From: Macropodus opercularis
Lineage: Eukaryota > Chordata > Actinopteri > Anabantiformes > Osphronemidae
Assembly (NCBI GenBank): GCA_030770545.1
Contig: CM061098.1
Coordinates: 16,458,001-16,522,000, forward strand
Length of the DNA: 64,000 bases
Direction: 5' to 3'
The position numbers and the translations under genes were made by a program. The notes beneath the pieces were generated by a model. It was not told the origin of the DNA, did no database searches, and saw only the letters and a list, made by a program, of their open reading frames with translations. Each line of letters starts with the position of its first letter. The stretch's first letter is position 1. This document shows, piece by piece, positions 9,301-23,100 of the stretch.

Positions 9301-12300
9301 TTTGTGCTGTGGATGTCCTAGCCTGTGAAAAACCTGCGTTTCCAACATGTCATATGACCAGATTTACCTGAAGTAATGTTTATATTAATAGAGTAAAAAC
9401 TTACCTCATTTTGTCATTGCCTTTACCTTTGCTGCAGAGGTTGAAGTGCTGACCTTATTGCCTAGCAGGTATCATTCCATCTGTTTTTATCACTTTATCA
9501 AACATTCATGCTTTTTTCTATTTTAGGGTTAAAAATTCAGATTACCTACTTCTGTGTTAATCCAACCTATGAGGCTTTTGGGAAACCAAGTAGCAGAAAG
9601 TATGACTCATGCAGACGCCAGAGAATTGTCCTCATTTATTATTAATACCCTTGGCAGTTATGAACTAAAAAAGCGATGTGGGATGTATGAATCTCATATG
9701 TCCACCCTCTTCAAACTGTCCCTTTCTCTTGTCCATCTTGCCACCGTGTAATAGAGTAGAAATATAACGTTAAAAAAGACTTAAATTGGCTGAAGAAGTG
9801 TCTCTGCTGTCCAGCATTTTACTGCAGTGACTTGGCTCCGGTGCAGGGTTCTGTTCCTGAACGCTCCAGGGATCTTTGAGGCTATGGTATCCCTTAAAAC
9901 TGGGAAAAGGTCCATCGTGATTGTACCTCAACTCACTAGACATTAGTATAATTAGAACAAAATGCACAAAGAGCCTGATGGTCTTTTCCTGTTTCTCCTC
10001 TCTGTGCTGTTATCATCCCACCTGCTGTACAGCCAGTTATGTAACTCTGTGCTGAAACCTAACCGTAAGAACCTTCTCTTCTGTGCCTCTGAGTTTATGT
10101 CTTATCTGATGGGACTGTTTGCTTAAATGCATGTTCTTTTTTATTAAACATATATAATTCCATTATTATTTAAATTTAAGGGTGAGTTGTCTGATCATGT
10201 TTTAGAGTAAGAATGGAATTGGCCACAAGGGGCACTGTGAACTAACAACACAGCAGAGAGTGTGAAAGGTGTAATTAGGCTACAGGAAAAATCCTTGTCT
10301 TGATCAATGGCTGAAAAGCTTCAACAAAAAAGCAAGACACAGAATATATATATATATAGTCATTCTGATTCAAACACAAGGACAGACACAAGCAAAGTAG
10401 CTTTCGTGCCAAAGCAGGTTTTTACCCTGAGTTTCTTACACCATCCATGACAGCAGCAGTCCAGGGAATGATAACAGTAGAAAGTAGGGGTGTAAAACAG
10501 TTTATACAGGACAATTATTTAATGTATCGTTAATGTGAGTTTGATAATAGATTGTTACCCGATGTTATACGGATTGATTTCACCACATTGTATTAGCAGG
10601 TACATTAGACCTGATGGACCCACAGACCCATAAAACGTATTCACTGAATAGTGTAAGATCATCAGTGTGTGCAAGGATTGTTTTTGCATCCATTTAAAAT
10701 TAAAGTTTCTTTGGTCTTGTTCATTTTACGAACTGGACTCTCAGACAGCACCTTCATTAGAATGAGGGACTGAAGATCTAACAAAAGGTTAATGTCTGAT
10801 GTTTGGGGTCTGGGTTTTTAGGGAAACATATTCTTGTTGTTTGTGTGTATAAAATGCAGTTTCATTTACATTTTTTACTAATGTTGTTCCTGATTCCTTC
10901 TTCTCTCTCTCTCAGTCTTATTAATTCCCTGTGCTATGGGTTTTCTCAATAAAACACCAACAGATGAATGTGTTTAATGGGCACTTCAAAATGGAAGTGC
11001 CTGAACCTTCAACACAGTAACTGTTTATCTAAATGGAAGACATGGTTTTAAGCAATTAAACAAATAAAGTAGGCAGAGAATGCATCTACATCATTCACAC
11101 AAAATTTAAAAACAAAGAGTTAAGAGCACAGACTAATTCAACATATGGGGCTGTCCTGCCTTTTGCTGTATGAAATAGTAGTAATACTGTAATAATTGTC
11201 TCAATGTTTCTTTTTCCCAGAACAATCCAAAAGGTTTTAAAGATAAAAAAATTTGTCATGAGTATCATTGAGAATTTCTGAATCTTCCTTTAATTACAGT
11301 GTTTTTTTGTTGTTGTTTTCTTTCTTTGACAACTTACTTAGCTGGCGGGACACATTGCAGCAGTGGTGTCCCATGTCTGCCGAATGCCAACAATGTGTTC
11401 AGTGATGGTACTACAGAATTTTTGGCATGCACTGTGGTCAGGCGGCCATTTGTGGAGGGATGAAAGAGAATGGCATCTCCCTGGTAAGCGCAAATGACTC
11501 AATGCATCCCCAATGAGAGGAAAACAATGCCTCGCCGCCCCACCAGCTGCCTCATTAAACAGACCCACCAGTGCTGTTATGTTGTTGCCACTTGGCTGGT
11601 ATTTTGACACCATTCGGTGACATTCATATGAGCAAATCACAGGAAGCCTCCAGTCACATGCTTTGGGAGATCATTGCAATTTGAGAATGTCAACTTTTTA
11701 AGACTTTAAAAAAAAGTTCAACTTGAGTAAGTGTTAAGATCGTTTCATTCTTCCTACTTTACTTGAATGGGGTCAGGTACTAAAGGACAACATTCCACTG
11801 GAAATTTAAGGCCTTCAGAGCTTTTTAGCTTCAATGTCCTCATCATTTATTTTCTTCATTTCTCCATTTCCATTCCCCCCCCCAGTTTGGTCTGAAAACG
11901 ATAATGAGTTCCTGACCAAAATGCCATTTTTGACTTTAAATATACTGACACCTGCTCTCACAAAATAATGGAGTGTTCTATGGTAAAATTCTCCATCCAA
12001 TGATGAATGATTATGACCTTTCTCACATGCAATTATATATTTTTTTCCTCTTGCTTTGAGCTATGAATGTAAAGCTCCTTTATTGTGAAAATCCCATTTT
12101 GTACCATTTAATGTAAAACTGGGCTAAATCAGTGTGGATCAGAAATGGTATTTGTGCGACAAAAGCCCTGATAGGAAATACTGTGCTATTTGGGGTTTTA
12201 ACCTCCTAATGTTAGATTTGAGGTTAAGCTTGAAATAGTGGTACAATCCAGAAAACCCTGTGAGATCACTAATCCCCCGTATCAGCCTATTATAACTGTG

Positions 12301-15300
12301 TCTAAACACTGAAAACGTGGGATGTCAACTTTAACCTAAACGCCACTACACACCCAGAGTCGGCCTCCTTGTGTTATCACTGCTGCTTCATGGTCAGACC
12401 TCTCATCTGTCCTGTGTGGGTACTCTTGAACTGCACTTTCCAGGTGTTGAAACAGTTTAACTGGTGAACTGTGTTGTGCGACGTCACATAACATCCTTTT
12501 TTTAACAGCCACCACACTAGAGCTATTGTTAGCAGGTTTTTATATGTGCAGAGCCCTTAAATGTGGCTTTCTATACAAGAACAGGAAATTGTTTTCCTTG
12601 CTTGGCTGTTTGTGATCACGGTTTAAAATATGATTTGAATGAATCTGTGTGTTTTGGGCTGCAATGTGCCCATATGTAATATATAATTCAGTTCCATATA
12701 ATTCAGTGCGTGGGAACTTTATGCACAATACTTTGACTCAAGAAATGAGTTAAACATCACAAACAGTCTTTATTTGTTGCCTATTTGTGTCCTGGATTTG
12801 TTTGACCACCATTTACAAATTATCTCTGATGATATGTTTACAACGCACACTAAATAAATCTTTGACCTGCTAGCATAGCTTTCATATCTACCGACAGTTG
12901 GATGTGTGTTGCTGTCATTGTCTGTTAATGGCAATTATGTACAGTATATTGAGCTCAATGTGAAGTTACCTTTACCACTTGCAAACAGAATCTTTTTTCC
13001 TCCAGGCAAATGTGTGCACATACAGAGGTTAAATTCAACTGATCACCCCCATTAAATTCAGTGAACACGGGACAGTTGTTGTCACCTAGTATTTCAATCT
13101 GCTGAGCTCCACCCAAACTCTCCTTCTCCCAACACAGTAGTAGTTCACTCACTCAAGAAGCTCAATCCACCAGAAGTTGTTCTACTATGATAATTAACAA
13201 CTTGCACCACGGAATTAGTTCAAATCAAAGTTTTTAATAATTGTATGTTGCATGTACTTTTTATCTGGGAAGCTTTGATTTACAGTATAGTTTGATAGAC
13301 AAGTCTTAAAGACAAATCATGTTCAGGAGCAGCTGAGCCCCGACTGTGATTAATGCGCGGCTGTTTTCTCTCTGTGTACACCTACACCTGTTTCTATTTT
13401 ATTACATTGATTTATGACAGATCAATGAAAGGCCAGGGAATAATTGTAGCACAAGTGGATGAGACATACTTGGACCCCAGGGGCTGCGCCCCAGCAGATC
13501 GCATCAGAAGCTTTCCTTTTGGTCTTCCTCTGGCTAATCAATAGCTGATCATTTTATCCTGAACACAGTCAAAGAAGGTTTGTCTTTAAATAAATGTTTT
13601 CATGTGAACACTGCGCAGCATCGCAGTATGTTTTACTTGTTGGTGTTGCATAAAAAAACTTTTTCCTACTGAGTCAATGCCTTGTGGGTATTTTTCTGAA
13701 AAATCTGCTTCGACTTAATGATTGATAGCTGTTCTGTAATGACTGCAACACCGAGCAACTCTTGAGATACCACCTTAAACTGTCCGCAGTTAGAGCCGCA
13801 GTCATTTTTCTTCCTTACCTCCTTCCTGCCAATTCATCTTGTTTGCCTTTCTTCCCATCCATCCATTGCCTCATTTGCCTGTTTTTTTTGCACCTGAGCT
13901 GAATTATGATCTGTAGTTGTTCATGATACATTGTGATTGATTGGGCTTTCCAGCTAACTAATGAATTGGCCCCTCAAGGACATGTAGCAGGTCAGCTTTG
14001 GTAATAATGTGGACTCTGCTGAAGGCAGCTCAGACTCCTGACACCACAGATTTAGCGCTTAGAGTAGTTATTTGGATTTAGCCTTAGCAGGGGGTTTGTT
14101 GGGGTTTAATTTTTAAATAGCTACCAATTGCATTTTTAATCACTTTATGCATATTGTGTCATAATGAAATGCCGCAGGGACATCATGATCTTAAATTTTC
14201 TATAATACAGGATAAAAAAATTCATACAGCTGTATTAACCTGTATTTGTACACATACAAATGATTTCTGTTTTGTCTGTGTGGGACGTTAAGGTGTATTA
14301 AGTAAGATTTTTATAATAACAAAAACAAAGCTGTGGAAAATGGTTTCACTTTGTACCTTCAGTGTAGCCATTATATCTAGACTGTGTCAAATCTGAAGCT
14401 TCTAATAAGACACTTCTACAGTAGATAGACTTTGACTGTAGTGTTTTGGGTCCAATTTCGGTTTAGCAATACGTCCAGACTTACCAAGATCATTTTCTTC
14501 AATGTTCCTCATGTCTAAAGTTTAAAGTCTAAGGACATTAGCAGTTGTTACCTAACAGTAGGAGACGTTAAGTAGAGTAGTGGGTCTTCATTTGTAGACA
14601 CACAAAGCAAAGCAAGAAGGGGCAAAAAACATCTTCTTGCCCCACGTTTCTCATGACCGATCTGCCAAATCTCCCTTTGCTGTAGTACATGTACACTGTA
14701 CATCATCTGCTTTTATGTGTTGATCTCATTTTGGAGGCACAAACCAAATCAGTAACTGCTTTGATGTTTAGTTGTGCAAAAACGAATGTGTGTACAGTAT
14801 AGGATCAGGTTATTGAGGCATATTTAAACCCTTTCAAATTCACTACGTGCTTTAAGTGATAACATTAGAAATGACTTTCCCACCTGTTTCCCATCTACGG
14901 TATGAAGGGTGTTGAGTGATTCACATTTTAATCAATGAAGGGAATCATGGCTCTGCGATCTTCACTCCAGCAAATCATGATGGTGATTAATGTCAACATG
15001 CATTTTGTTAAAAGTCAGAGGTCAAGCTGTGGATGTGAAAGTGTTCCATGATTCTTGTGGTGACGGATAATGTGAGGTGGTGTTTGTCACTGAAGTTGGC
15101 AGCACTTTTAAAACTGCATTTGTTTCTGCTCCGTCTGTTTCACCGTTGTGGAGTTTTCACACCGTTGCATGAATAATGCCAAGAGTGACACTTCAAATGT
15201 AGCAGAGAAACCTCACATGGGACTGGTTTAACCATGCAACCATAACACAACCCAGCTCATTCTTTTGTCTGAGCATTAATATTTCATGTGTGTTGGTGGG

Positions 15301-15446
15301 CTGAGGTAACAGATTGCTGTGTACTTACCCGTGGGGAAGCACAGAAAGCGGGGTTTACAGATCATCCAAAGACACCACATACCGGAGAAAACAGGTTTTA
15401 ATTTTAGCAATACCTTCAGTGTTATTTAACATATAAATTTACCTTA
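9301..15446. other. Non-coding DNA, no gene recognised
   Basis: No open frame here has recognisable domains or codon bias. There is a short (TA)n run at about 10346-10360. The block 11338-11690 is unusually complex and balanced in composition compared with its AT-rich surroundings and is discussed as a candidate conserved non-coding element. The block around 13900-14060 has similar character. No transposon was recognised. Confidence 0.5.
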
Positions 15447-15795
15447 TGGGCGGCACGGTGGTGTGGTGGTTAGCACTGTCGCCCCGCAGCAAGAAGGTCC
15501 GGGGTTTGTTTCCCGGAGGCCTTTCTGTGTGGAGTTTGCATGTTCTCCCTGTGTCTGCGTGGGTTCTCGGTGGGGTCTCCGGCTTCCTCTCACCGTCTAA
15601 AGACATGCAGTTAGGCTAACTGGAAACTCTAAATTGCCCGTAGGTTGCGTGACTGGTTGTGCGTCTAAATGTGTGGCCCTGTGACAGACTGGCGACCTGT
15701 CCAGCGTGAACCTACCTCTCGCCCATAGACAGCTGGGATAGGCTCCAGCACAGCGACCCCTACGAGGAAGAAGCGGTAGAAGGTGAATGAATGAA
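15447..15795 (+). mobile_element. tRNA-derived SINE (Mermaid/V-SINE-like)
   Basis: Starts with GGGCGGCACGGTGGTG, the typical 5' end of a common fish SINE. It has a tRNA-type head with an A-box-like stretch near 15455-15478 and a degenerate B box GGTTTGTTTCC at 15503-15513. The conserved body includes GGAGTTTGCATGTTCTCCC, GACATGCAG, CTCTAAATTGCCC, GACTGGCGACCTGTCCAG and CAGCTGGGATAGGCTCCAGC. It ends in GAATGAATGAAT repeats at about 15785-15796. The family name is from memory. SINEs of this kind are transcribed by RNA polymerase III and move using LINE machinery. The decayed B box suggests an old copy. Confidence 0.9.
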
Positions 15796-15799
15796 TTTG

Positions 15800-16778
15800 C
15801 CTTATTATTGTGTAGCACTGTTTACAGAATTGGTAACAATACAGGGCACAGATGAAAAGTCAGTCATTCCAATTAAAAAATGTCAGATTGCTGATTCACC
15901 CTTGAAGAGCTCTGTTGTGCCCTCCTGTGCCTTTTGTCTGAACTTAATACAACATTCCTTCAGGAAAGCAGCGAAATCGCCGCCTGCTGTGACTAGTGTG
16001 TTTGCATTCTCACACGTCATGGATACAAGGTCTGATCAAAGTGTCAAGATCAAACCAACAGCACTTTATTGGCTGTTACTACAGTATGTTAACATGCTTG
16101 TATTGAATTACGGTTGTGTTGATTTATTGCTGTTTAGTGAGGTGTCACATTTGACATATTGAAAACATGGATGTACTCTGTTAATTGATAAAACTAATAC
16201 TATAGGACATAAGTTGACAATGGATGAAGTGGGCATTTAATACTTTAGTGCTGCTTTGCTATATCTAAGCTATTTTCTTCTTATTCCTTCATCATCTTTT
16301 TTTATATTTACTGTAGGATTTGTTATTCATGAGGATGAATGACTGAAACCTGCAAATGTGTGACTTTGTCTTAATAATAATGAGTTGTTGGCTGAGAGGC
16401 ATACTGCACACTGAGTAACAAATGCCCGTCAGGGCGGCTCAGTGGGAAACCAACCTGTGAACATTCTGTTACAGATCAGAATGATACAGATCTGCACACT
16501 TTCACTGTTTGTTTAGCTAAAGCTCTGGGAAAGTTTCAGCCACATCTTTTACTGTCATTTGTGTAACTGGGTCTACAGGACATAGAATGTGTTCATTTAA
16601 ATAAAGGGTGGGTGACGTACATGTATGGCACATTTGAATCTACAGTATCGCCCTGCCTCCAAACCACAGAGCCACAAGTGTGTGTGTGTGACTGCAGTGT
16701 TTCCTTACCTGCAGTGCTTTCATGCTCTCATATTACGAGCTCCTCATTTCTTATCTCTCTTCTCTTTTCACCCCCACC

Positions 16779-16810
<32 letters not shown>

Positions 16811-19530
16811 TGCCAAGCCAGCCGGTGTTGACGATGCACTAGCTGTTGAAAGGCAACAACTGTTTGTGTGTGTGTGTGTGTGTGTGCACGCTGTTGACAG
16901 AGCTGAGAGATTTAATTGACACCCACAGAGAGAATTATACAAGCGTCCAAATGCTCTCTTTCTGTGTGTATGTGCTCAATGTACTGTGCGCACGCACATG
17001 TAGTTGTTGTGAGTTCGGCCATGTCCTTGTATGAAGAGCTGGTTGCATGTGAACAGAGTCTCCAGTGTTCGTGGAATGTGTTTGTCTCTGTGTTTCACAC
17101 TCAGTCCTATCTCTTCTCTTTCACTTCTGTCCTCCAATGCTCTAATTTCTTTTTTTGGTCTTCTCTTCCGTCCTACAGCCTCAATCATTCCTCATTCTCT
17201 TTCTCCCGTTCCCATTTTAGCTGTAGGTCGTCCTCTGTTGTGATCGTTAATCTATTGTGTTTTTTATGACTTGCTGTGATGCAGACTCGGAGAAGTACAG
17301 CATATCCTGCAAGCTGCTCTCTCCCTAACTTCGGCCTTTGCGGTCTGACACCTCTACGTTAACACAACTGCTTCAAACTGCCTTCGTGATTTGTTTTATT
17401 TTAAACAGTGATTCCACAGATTTTCTTTTAACTTCTTATGTTTTCATTGGTATTTTAGATTGACAGGAAGATTAGACTTGGGATACAACATAATATCTGA
17501 CATAGAGAAAGCATAGGAAGATTTATTGCAACTTCCATACTTGTGGAGTGACACCTAGACTAGAAGAACAGGAAGGAGTTATAAGTAGAAAGGTGCAAGC
17601 CTGTAACCTGCAGGTAGCTTAATTCATGCGTCTGTTATATAATGCCGGTAATGATGTACTGCATGAACTGAGTTTTTCTGCGATATAACCTAAAATATAA
17701 CGGTTTTGAAATCTCTTTTGTATATCTCTGTGTGAATGTATTGTATGATACATGCGATCACTCACGATTTGAAGCGCATGCAGAACACTGATATAGTATG
17801 TCAAGACTGTTGTAATTAGATTTTTACATTTGGACTAACTACAACAATCATTTGTATACACACAGTAATGTGTTTTGTAGTTTTTTCATTATTGTTATCA
17901 ATCTTCATTGTGATTATTAATGGATGCATGGCATACAGCTTTTACATTTACGCACCGTATGCGCATAAAGCAGATGCATGCAAACGCTCACACCTCAGTA
18001 CAGTTTATTACAACGGTCTTGTGTGTTTGTGCGCAAACAGTAATTCCACGCATTTATAAGCACACAAATCATAGATAGGATAGATCAAACATTTAATCCC
18101 CTTACATCCTTCCCAATGCTGCACTAACTTTACACAACGAGCACAGCAGTTTCATATTATCATCACAGTCGGTGCATTTAGGTTTTTTCATCCTCACTGC
18201 TGATGGGTCGAGAAAAGCAGTGTGGACGGTTAGTCCCGTTAGTGTGTGTGATTTGCCAAGTGTGTAGTAATTTTTCTAATGACAGTGACTTGAATAACGT
18301 GTGTGTGGGTGTGTGTGTTTGTGTGGGTGTGTGTGTGTCGGGGGGAGTTTTAGTTTTAGTCTTTTCACAAGAAATGTTATAAATAAACAATTGTACAGCC
18401 TTAACTGTGACTAAGCCTTGTGATCTGCATTTAACGTGTTGTGTGCGAGTGTGCAAGGAAAATATAGCATAAATGACATGACGATGAGTAATGTGATTAA
18501 AACTTTTAACCAAACAGCTTCAAAGAAATAATGAATTTATTCATGCACATGAACATGAATCATATCAGCAGATGCAATGTGAGCGTGTGTGAGAGAGGAG
18601 TGATACAGAGAGTAAATATGGAAGCATTGATTACACTGCTGATATACATCACAAAATAATCTTTAGCATTCATGAGCGTGATACAGTACGGAGAGCAATC
18701 TAAATGACAAATTTCCATATAAATTAATGTTCTGCTCTCAGCCTGAAAGTCAATCCATACTAAGTCATTGCGATGCGTGTTAGTGTCTATAAACACTCTA
18801 TTCTATGGAAATTGCTGACCTCTCTCACTGGTGTACTGGAATTTGTGGAGGAGGTTTGTTGTGACCCCAGTGCCCCATGCATTTTAGTAATAAGTAGGGT
18901 TACTTACTATAGTTTGAAGAAAACTGTGACTTGTGGATGAAGAGCTTGATAAAGGCAGATTACTACAGAAACGTTATTACATTCTACAGATGTTTTCTTA
19001 AAGAACTATAAAAACCTTAAAGTTACTAAAAGTACTACCATAGAAAGCCTAATAGAATTGTATAGTGTATAAGCTCCTATAAAAGTATCTATGATAATAA
19101 AGAGTAATCTTATACTGACCGACTTTTACAATTCATAAAAAAGACGGCTAACCACCATATTTGCTAACTATATGCACCCAATGATGAGCTGTAATGATTT
19201 TAATGTTTTTTCTCAAGAGTCCGCAGACATTGAAAGGTTTGATTCACTCAGTACCACCTAAATGCAAGTACTTGATACAGTAATGCAAAATATCGTACAT
19301 GCTACTTAAATAAGGTTTTCAATGGCTGTTTTCATTCATTGACTTTACCTCGTTCTCTGTCAGTACATGGGATTTATCTTGGTCCTTGAGGGACACTTTC
19401 TTGTTTCACAGCCATTCATGCGCTTCCAGCTCCTGATTGACTGAACACACCTGATATAATATTGCACAGAAAATGAATGTAGTACAAACACAAGCAAACA
19501 AGCAATGTCAACTTGAGTATTACACATTGT
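15800..19530. other. Non-coding DNA with GT and CT microsatellites
   Basis: No gene recognised. Simple repeats include a CT run at about 16790-16812, (GT)n at 16865-16886 and GT-rich sequence at 18299-18340. The rest is AT-rich unique sequence. Short frames here are mostly repeat-derived or featureless. Confidence 0.5.
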
Positions 19531-19533
19531 ATG

Positions 19534-20170
19534 TCACTGCAGAAATGTATTGTAAAGTCTTATTGCTGTGGGGAGGAATGAACGCCGATAACGCTCCTTT
19601 CTGCGCTGTGGGCCTAACAGTCTAGTACTGAAGGTGCTGCTCAGAGCCTCCACCATGTGGTGCAGGGGCTGGGACGGGTCATCCATGATGAATTTCAGTT
19701 TCACCAACATCCTCCTGTCGGCCACCTCCTCGATGGTGTTCAGTGTGCAGCCCAGGACAGAACCAGCTCTTTTAACAAGCTTGTTAAGTCTCTGCCTGTC
19801 TCTGTCTGTGCTGCCTACCCAGCACACCACAGCAAAGAGAACTGCTGAGGTAGATAGACTGTATCGTAGAAGGTCCGTAAGAGTTCTCTGCACACACTAA
19901 AACACCTCAGTCTCCTCAGCAGGTGGAGGCCACTTTGGCTCTTCTTGTACAGGGCGTCTGTGTTTGTAGTCCAGCCCAGTTTATTGTTCAGGTGAACACC
20001 TAGGTATTTAAAAGTGTCCACGATCTCGATGTCTGAGCCCTGGATGCTCACAGGTGAGTGTGCTGTAGGCACAACCACCAATCCTTTGTCTTTCTGGTGT
20101 TAAGAATCTCCTGCTCATTCTCCCTGGATACACAGCCAACAATGGCAGTGTTGTCTGATCCAGGTAATGG
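19534..20170 (-). mobile_element. Rex-like non-LTR retrotransposon, 3' RT fragment
   Basis: Translated on the minus strand, two frames (20081-19815 and 19893-19534) give the C-terminal part of a jockey/CR1-superfamily LINE polymerase. Key strings are FKYLGVHLNNKLGW, LYKKSQSGLHLLRRLR, RLNKLVKRAGSVLGC, RRMLVKLKFIMDDPSQPL and RYRRSFLPTAIRLYNT. The frames overlap and shift between 19815 and 19893, so the copy is dead. The 5' end (catalytic RT domain and endonuclease) is missing, as is usual for LINE copies. I assign it to the fish Rex group from memory of its typical C-terminal protein; the exact family is uncertain. A related copy lies in the opposite orientation at 24465-24950. Confidence 0.8.
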
Positions 20171-23100
20171 CTACGAGTATCAGGTTCAGATTAATACGGA
20201 AAAAAAACATTTAATTTAAATTTGAATATGACATCTCTAAATGTCCTTCTGGGGTAATATAACAGTGGGGAGCTAGATTTCACCAATTTCCTTCATGTCT
20301 CTTTCATCTTTACTACTGTATGCACTGACGTAGTTAATGACCTAGTGTAGCTAAGTAAGCGAGCTTACTCATTTATCAATGAATAAGGCTAAAACCAAAG
20401 GTTTCTAATGCTGCTCAGGCAGACTGATATCTGATACCTTCATCATGTAACTTCTGAGAGCAATTTGTTATCACCATGGGGAGAAAGCTACAAGGGGAGA
20501 AAATGCCCATTTATGTTTATAGGCAGCATTTGGAAGTTTGCACCATTTTGGCTATAATGTATTACTGCCAAGTTTGGAAGGATAAAACTATACATAAAGC
20601 TAAACCAAAGTCAGACACGTAAAGGTGTCTGGAGGGTTTTTTTTGGTTTCGGTGCTGCTCTTTGGCAGAAGATTCTTGGCTCCTAGTATGTTTACTCAAG
20701 AAAAATCTATCCAAATGAGTTATGAACTCCAGCTACTGTATGAATTACAGAAATGCATGGTGTGCCAAACACACCATGTGGGCAGTCAGCATTCAGACAG
20801 TAATTCCATTATTCACTGTTTGTCACTCTGACACCACCAGTGCAGTTTCTTTGTGTTATCCAAGCAAACCTGCTCAAACAAGTCATATTGTAGTTTGATT
20901 TAGAAACAGTTTGAAATCCAATATTTTGATGTTTTTGAATCAGTGCATACTATTGGAATTGATCAAAAATAGACGATAATTCTGAGCCTGACACAATGTC
21001 ATCCTCTATCACTTACTGATTCATCATATAATTTGTAATATATGATTAAAGATTAAACAATATATCAAATTAATAAACCATCTCATCAGATAAATTACAT
21101 TTATTTGAAGGTCTCCAATTCCAAACTAATCTTTCGTTTCTGCTCGGTGCAGCTCTTTCATCTGCCTCTCACTGGCACTTGAAGAGGCCTTTGGCTTTAG
21201 CACCTCGCTGCAGTGCTGCATCTAAAATTATAACTCTCAAAGTGGGCCAAAGAGATTTAGATTTCACAGCACTGATGTGTAGGTGCCCCGATGCCGAGTT
21301 GGAGAGTTCCTCGCGCTTTTCACGCTGTTAGACCGTTTTATTTAAATCTTTGACATTTCTAATCACACTAAGTCTGCTTCATAATAGTTGACAGCATCCT
21401 CTCGAGTCCTTCTGCTTTTGTCTTCAGTGTTTTCACATCTTTGCTGCATTTTTACCTTTTCCTGTTTGGCACCAAATAGATAAAACAGAAGTCGGTCGTT
21501 GCCATAGAAACTTACATTTCCAAATGACAGCTGCTTATTGCATTTAGTAACATACAGTTATTGTAATGTAGCTGGTGTCATGTACCTGTAGCTCTACCAG
21601 ACACAACTGATGTTCTCAATCGTACAGAGGGCTAATAATAACTCCAGTGGTGGCCACTTGAAACTGAAGAGGCAGTGGTAGCCCAGGCTCCCATTCCTCT
21701 GTCATGGAACATTTGTGCATTTTAGTCAAAAGCACACTTGCTCTGTAGCTTTCTCATGATTGACAAAGGGCAGAATGTATTTGTACTCCAGCAGCTGCTG
21801 TAGGTTTCAACCTTGTTTGATTCGTTGTTGTTGAAAATCTAAGGCCACACTTTTCTGTCTGCCATCCTGCTGATCCCTGGTGTTCTTGAAACAACACTTT
21901 TTCTGAATGCCATATGGTACATAACACACAGTATATTCAGACACACTGAATATACTGTTCATAAGGCTGCCAATTGTAATTATCATCCTGACATACTGTT
22001 ATGAAATGTTATGATGCATGAAAAGTTATTAATAGCTAAGTTTATAGTGTGCGACTGAACTGTACCTTCAGGACTCAAAATTTCCTCTACAAATAAAAAA
22101 TGTATAGTTCACTTGTCCAAATGATGATCATCTGTTGAGTAGATGACTATGCATATAGTTACAGCAAGAGTAATATGTTTTGTCAAATATGTTTTTGATT
22201 TATTATTTTGTCAGCTTTTTATCCAGTCTTTTATTAATTAATTTCCAGAGCCCCTCAGGCAACAAATACTGACTGCAGCAAAAAGCTAGAGGCAGCTACA
22301 CTGATCAGCTGCAACGCACACATTAAGTGGTTTTAAATGTTCACTGATACTGTAGATATATTTTTACTAGTACTGTATGTTAATGTGAATACTCATGACA
22401 TCTTAATTATTAAACTGATAAACTTAAAAGTTTATTTAAAAAAAAAATATATATATATATATAAAGTACTGTAGGTTTTAAGCAGACGCATAATGCCTGT
22501 ACACAGACACAATTATTTTTGATGTCTCAAGTTTTCAAATGTATCACCTGTCATTTTCCAAATCATTACTCGTCTTCGAGCATATGGCCCGTTAAAAAAT
22601 TCTAGACATGTTCTTGTTTCTAAGTAAGTCAAGCTTTCCGTGAAAGGTGTCCCAGGCCAACTTAAGACAAGAGAACAGACAGTATCATTCCCTCTCTCAT
22701 CAGTGATGAGAACAGTGTAGGAGCAGAAAACTAAATGCCAGTCACGCTCCCTCAGAACAGCTGAGAAGTCAAATAGTCTGTTGTTTCAGAGACATGACAG
22801 TGGCACCAAAACACCTGAGCTCAGCAAATGGGTTCATGACCAATTCCTTGCCCTTGTCCTTCCTTTCCTTCCTCCTACTCATCTATCATTCACTCTGCTC
22901 TTGACCTCCACTTTCTGAAGCCAACGTGTAACCGTGTTCGTGTCACGTTTTTCTTCTCCACCTTGAAGCTACCTGAACCTGCCTCCTCTTCCTCAGCCTG
23001 CCAACCTTTCCTTTCAATCATAATTTCATTATTCTCTCCCAGTTTATCCAGTCTGCCATTATCCTCCCCTCGACACGCATACAGCCCCATTTGACCTTAG

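Noticed and set aside
15447..15540. Head of the SINE as a functional tRNA gene
   Set aside because: The B box is degenerate, no cloverleaf closes, and the body continues into SINE sequence.
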